From Chloroflexota bacterium (GTDB lineage: Bacteria; Chloroflexota; Ktedonobacteria; Ktedonobacterales; Ktedonobacteraceae), in the NCBI GenBank assembly GCA_902812455.1, contig CADDZH010000128.1, forward strand, positions 1-13,770: a stretch of 13,770 bases of DNA. The letters run 5' to 3'. Made by a program: the position numbers and the translations under genes. Numbering within the stretch: the stretch's first letter is position 1; each line of letters begins with the position of its first letter. The notes below the pieces were generated by a model that made no database searches, was not told where the DNA came from, and worked only from the letters and a program-made list of their open reading frames with translations. Below, in pieces: positions 12,591 to 13,770 of this stretch.

Positions 12591-13770
12591 CTACTTGCCC
12601 GCGCCTGCCTGTGGCTCGCCTCCAGATTCAGCCCCGGCCTCAGCGGCAGGATTCAGCCCCACAGCAGAATCGGCCTGGACAGCTTCTTCGGGCTGCGGAT
12701 GGCGCTCGCGCAGAATCTGGTAGAGAATGATTGAGCCAAAGGTGGCGACGCCGATGCCACCGAGCGTGAAGCTCCCAACGGTCAGGCCGAAATTGATATT
12801 GCGAACGCTGATCATCCCTGCGCCGACCGTTAAAGCGACTGCAGCAGTAATCAGGTTGCGGCTCTTGGAGAAATCAACCCCGTTTTCTACCCAGATGCGC
12901 CCGCCTGTTGCCGCGATCAGGCCAAAGAGCACGACTGCTAGACCGCCCAGAACTCCTAGAGGAAGCGTGGCGATCAGAGCGCCGAACTTCGGGCAGAAGC
13001 CCAGCAGTAAGGCGACGATGGCCGCGATAATGAAGATCAGCGAGGAGTAAATGCGAGTTACAGCCATAACGCCAATGTTTTCTGCATAAGTTGTTACACC
13101 TGTTCCTCCACCAATCCCAGCGATAATTGTGGATATAGCATCACCGAGGAAGGCACGTCCAAGGTACTTATCCAGGTTGCGCCCAGTCATTGCGGCGACG
13201 GCTTTCACGTGTCCCGTGTTTTCCGCTACAAGTACAATAGCCACAGGAGCTATTAAGGAGATGGCGTTGGTGGTAAACTTAGGTGTAGTAAACTGCGGGA
13301 GACCAATCCAGGCTGCACTTGCCACACCCGTGAAGTCGATGGCTTTCCCAAGCCCAAAACCATTGGCAAGGACTAGGTCAATGAGATATCCGATGATGCC
13401 GCCGATCAAGATGGGGAGCCGGCGTAGTGGGCCTGGTAGGTAGACGGCTACCAGCGCTACGGCGACAACAGTAATAATGGCCATCACCGAATCAAACACG
13501 CTGCCGCTGGCGTCATTGATTGCTACCGGGGCCAGGTTCAGCCCGATGACCATCACAACCGCGCCTGTAACTATCGGTGGCATCAATACCTCGATCCACT
13601 TCGATCCGGCCAGTATCACAATAATAGCGATAATGGCATACAGAACGCCACAGGCGATGATGCCTCCCAGCGCAAGCGGGATGTTATGGTTAGGGCCTGT
13701 GCCAGAATAAGCCGTTACCGCGAGTATGACAGCGATGAATGAGAAGCTTGAGCCGAGGTAACTGGGTACA
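12591..13770 (-). CDS. UraA-type NCS2 uracil/xanthine permease, 5' end cut by window edge
   Basis: Proton-coupled nucleobase transporter of the inner membrane. The frame is open from the right edge to TAG at 12591 (392 residues in the window). Compared with E. coli UraA (429 residues), about 65 N-terminal residues are missing. The visible protein starts VPSYLGSSFSFIA, like the UraA PAYLGSSFAFI segment. It contains VAENTGH (Glu codon 13221-13223) and TTYAENIGVMAVTRIYS (Glu codon 13080-13082). These two glutamates match those that bind uracil and couple protons in UraA. DFSKSRNLI also matches UraA. The C-terminus has about 40 hydrophilic Glu/Ala/Gly-rich residues, longer than usual. A GTG within the frame at 13619 is internal, not the start. 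Uracil is the likeliest substrate, with other nucleobases possible. Confidence 0.92.
   Translation of the reverse strand, partial: VPSYLGSSFSFIAVILAVTAYSGTGPNHNIPLALGGIIACGVLYAIIAIIVILAGSKWIEVLMPPIVTGAVVMVIGLNLAPVAINDASGSVFDSVMAIITVVAVALVAVYLPGPLRRLPILIGGIIGYLIDLVLANGFGLGKAIDFTGVASAAWIGLPQFTTPKFTTNAISLIAPVAIVLVAENTGHVKAVAAMTGRNLDKYLGRAFLGDAISTIIAGIGGGTGVTTYAENIGVMAVTRIYSSLIFIIAAIVALLLGFCPKFGALIATLPLGVLGGLAVVLFGLIAATGGRIWVENGVDFSKSRNLITAAVALTVGAGMISVRNINFGLTVGSFTLGGIGVATFGSIILYQILRERHPQPEEAVQADSAVGLNPAAEAGAESGGEPQAGAGK

Noticed and set aside
13617..13619. GTG as start of the nucleobase permease
   Set aside because: The frame continues upstream to the window edge with conserved UraA-like sequence, including VPSYLGSSFSF.
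1307..13770. A purine-salvage link between the UraA-type permease and the molybdenum hydroxylase
   Set aside because: They are more than 7 kb apart on opposite strands with unrelated genes between; the hydroxylase substrate is unknown.

Overview
The window is 13.8 kb of chromosome-like bacterial DNA with moderate GC. It looks like Chloroflexota, most likely Ktedonobacteria-like. That placement is inference, resting on an HspR-type MerR regulator beside dnaK, a zinc-ribbon/proline-rich/single-TM protein ending in a LamG-like domain, and short GTAGGGGC-type palindromes between genes. I saw no rRNA, tRNA, CRISPR array, transposase, phage gene or recognisable defence system.

Layout. (1) 1-1153, minus: an APC amino-acid permease that runs off the left edge. 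(2) 1307-5227, plus: divergently transcribed from it, a compact coxM-coxS-coxL type operon encoding the FAD, 2x[2Fe-2S] and molybdopterin subunits of a xanthine dehydrogenase/CO dehydrogenase family hydroxylase. The large subunit carries the 'form II' loop PYRGAGR, so true CO oxidation is doubtful. (3) 5332-6615, plus: a membrane-anchored zinc-ribbon/LamG-like protein, converging on (4) 6763-6978, minus: a 71-residue B-box-like zinc protein. A REP-like palindrome lies between them. (5) 6979-7365: gene-free, with a second composite repeat, small palindromes and the hspR promoter. (6) 7366-9840, plus: hspR then dnaK, each with its own apparent promoter, ending in a strong terminator at 9861-9901. 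grpE and dnaJ do not follow. (7) 10006-10482, plus: a PaaI-type hotdog thioesterase whose stop overlaps that of (8) 10479-11132, minus: a secreted protein of unknown function. (9) 11439-12428, minus: a threonine/serine dehydratase-like PLP enzyme. (10) 12591-13770, minus: a UraA-type NCS2 nucleobase permease cut by the right edge. Two more REP-like palindromes, in inverted orientation, separate (9) from (10).

Functional units. The cox-like genes form one enzyme; the divergent permease may or may not supply its substrate. HspR and DnaK form a heat-shock regulator/chaperone pair, and neither a HAIR nor a CIRCE operator is visible. The other genes look like independent transcription units. The most interesting non-coding signal is the repeat family with head GTAGNGGC and loop CTTG(C), whose stems differ in sequence but stay paired. 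I found no convincing new multi-gene system here.

Several genes have longer in-frame reading frames than their likely true extent. The starts given here were chosen from Shine-Dalgarno sites and family lengths: coxM GTG 1409, coxL ATG 2834, zinc-ribbon gene ATG 5332, dehydratase ATG 12428.
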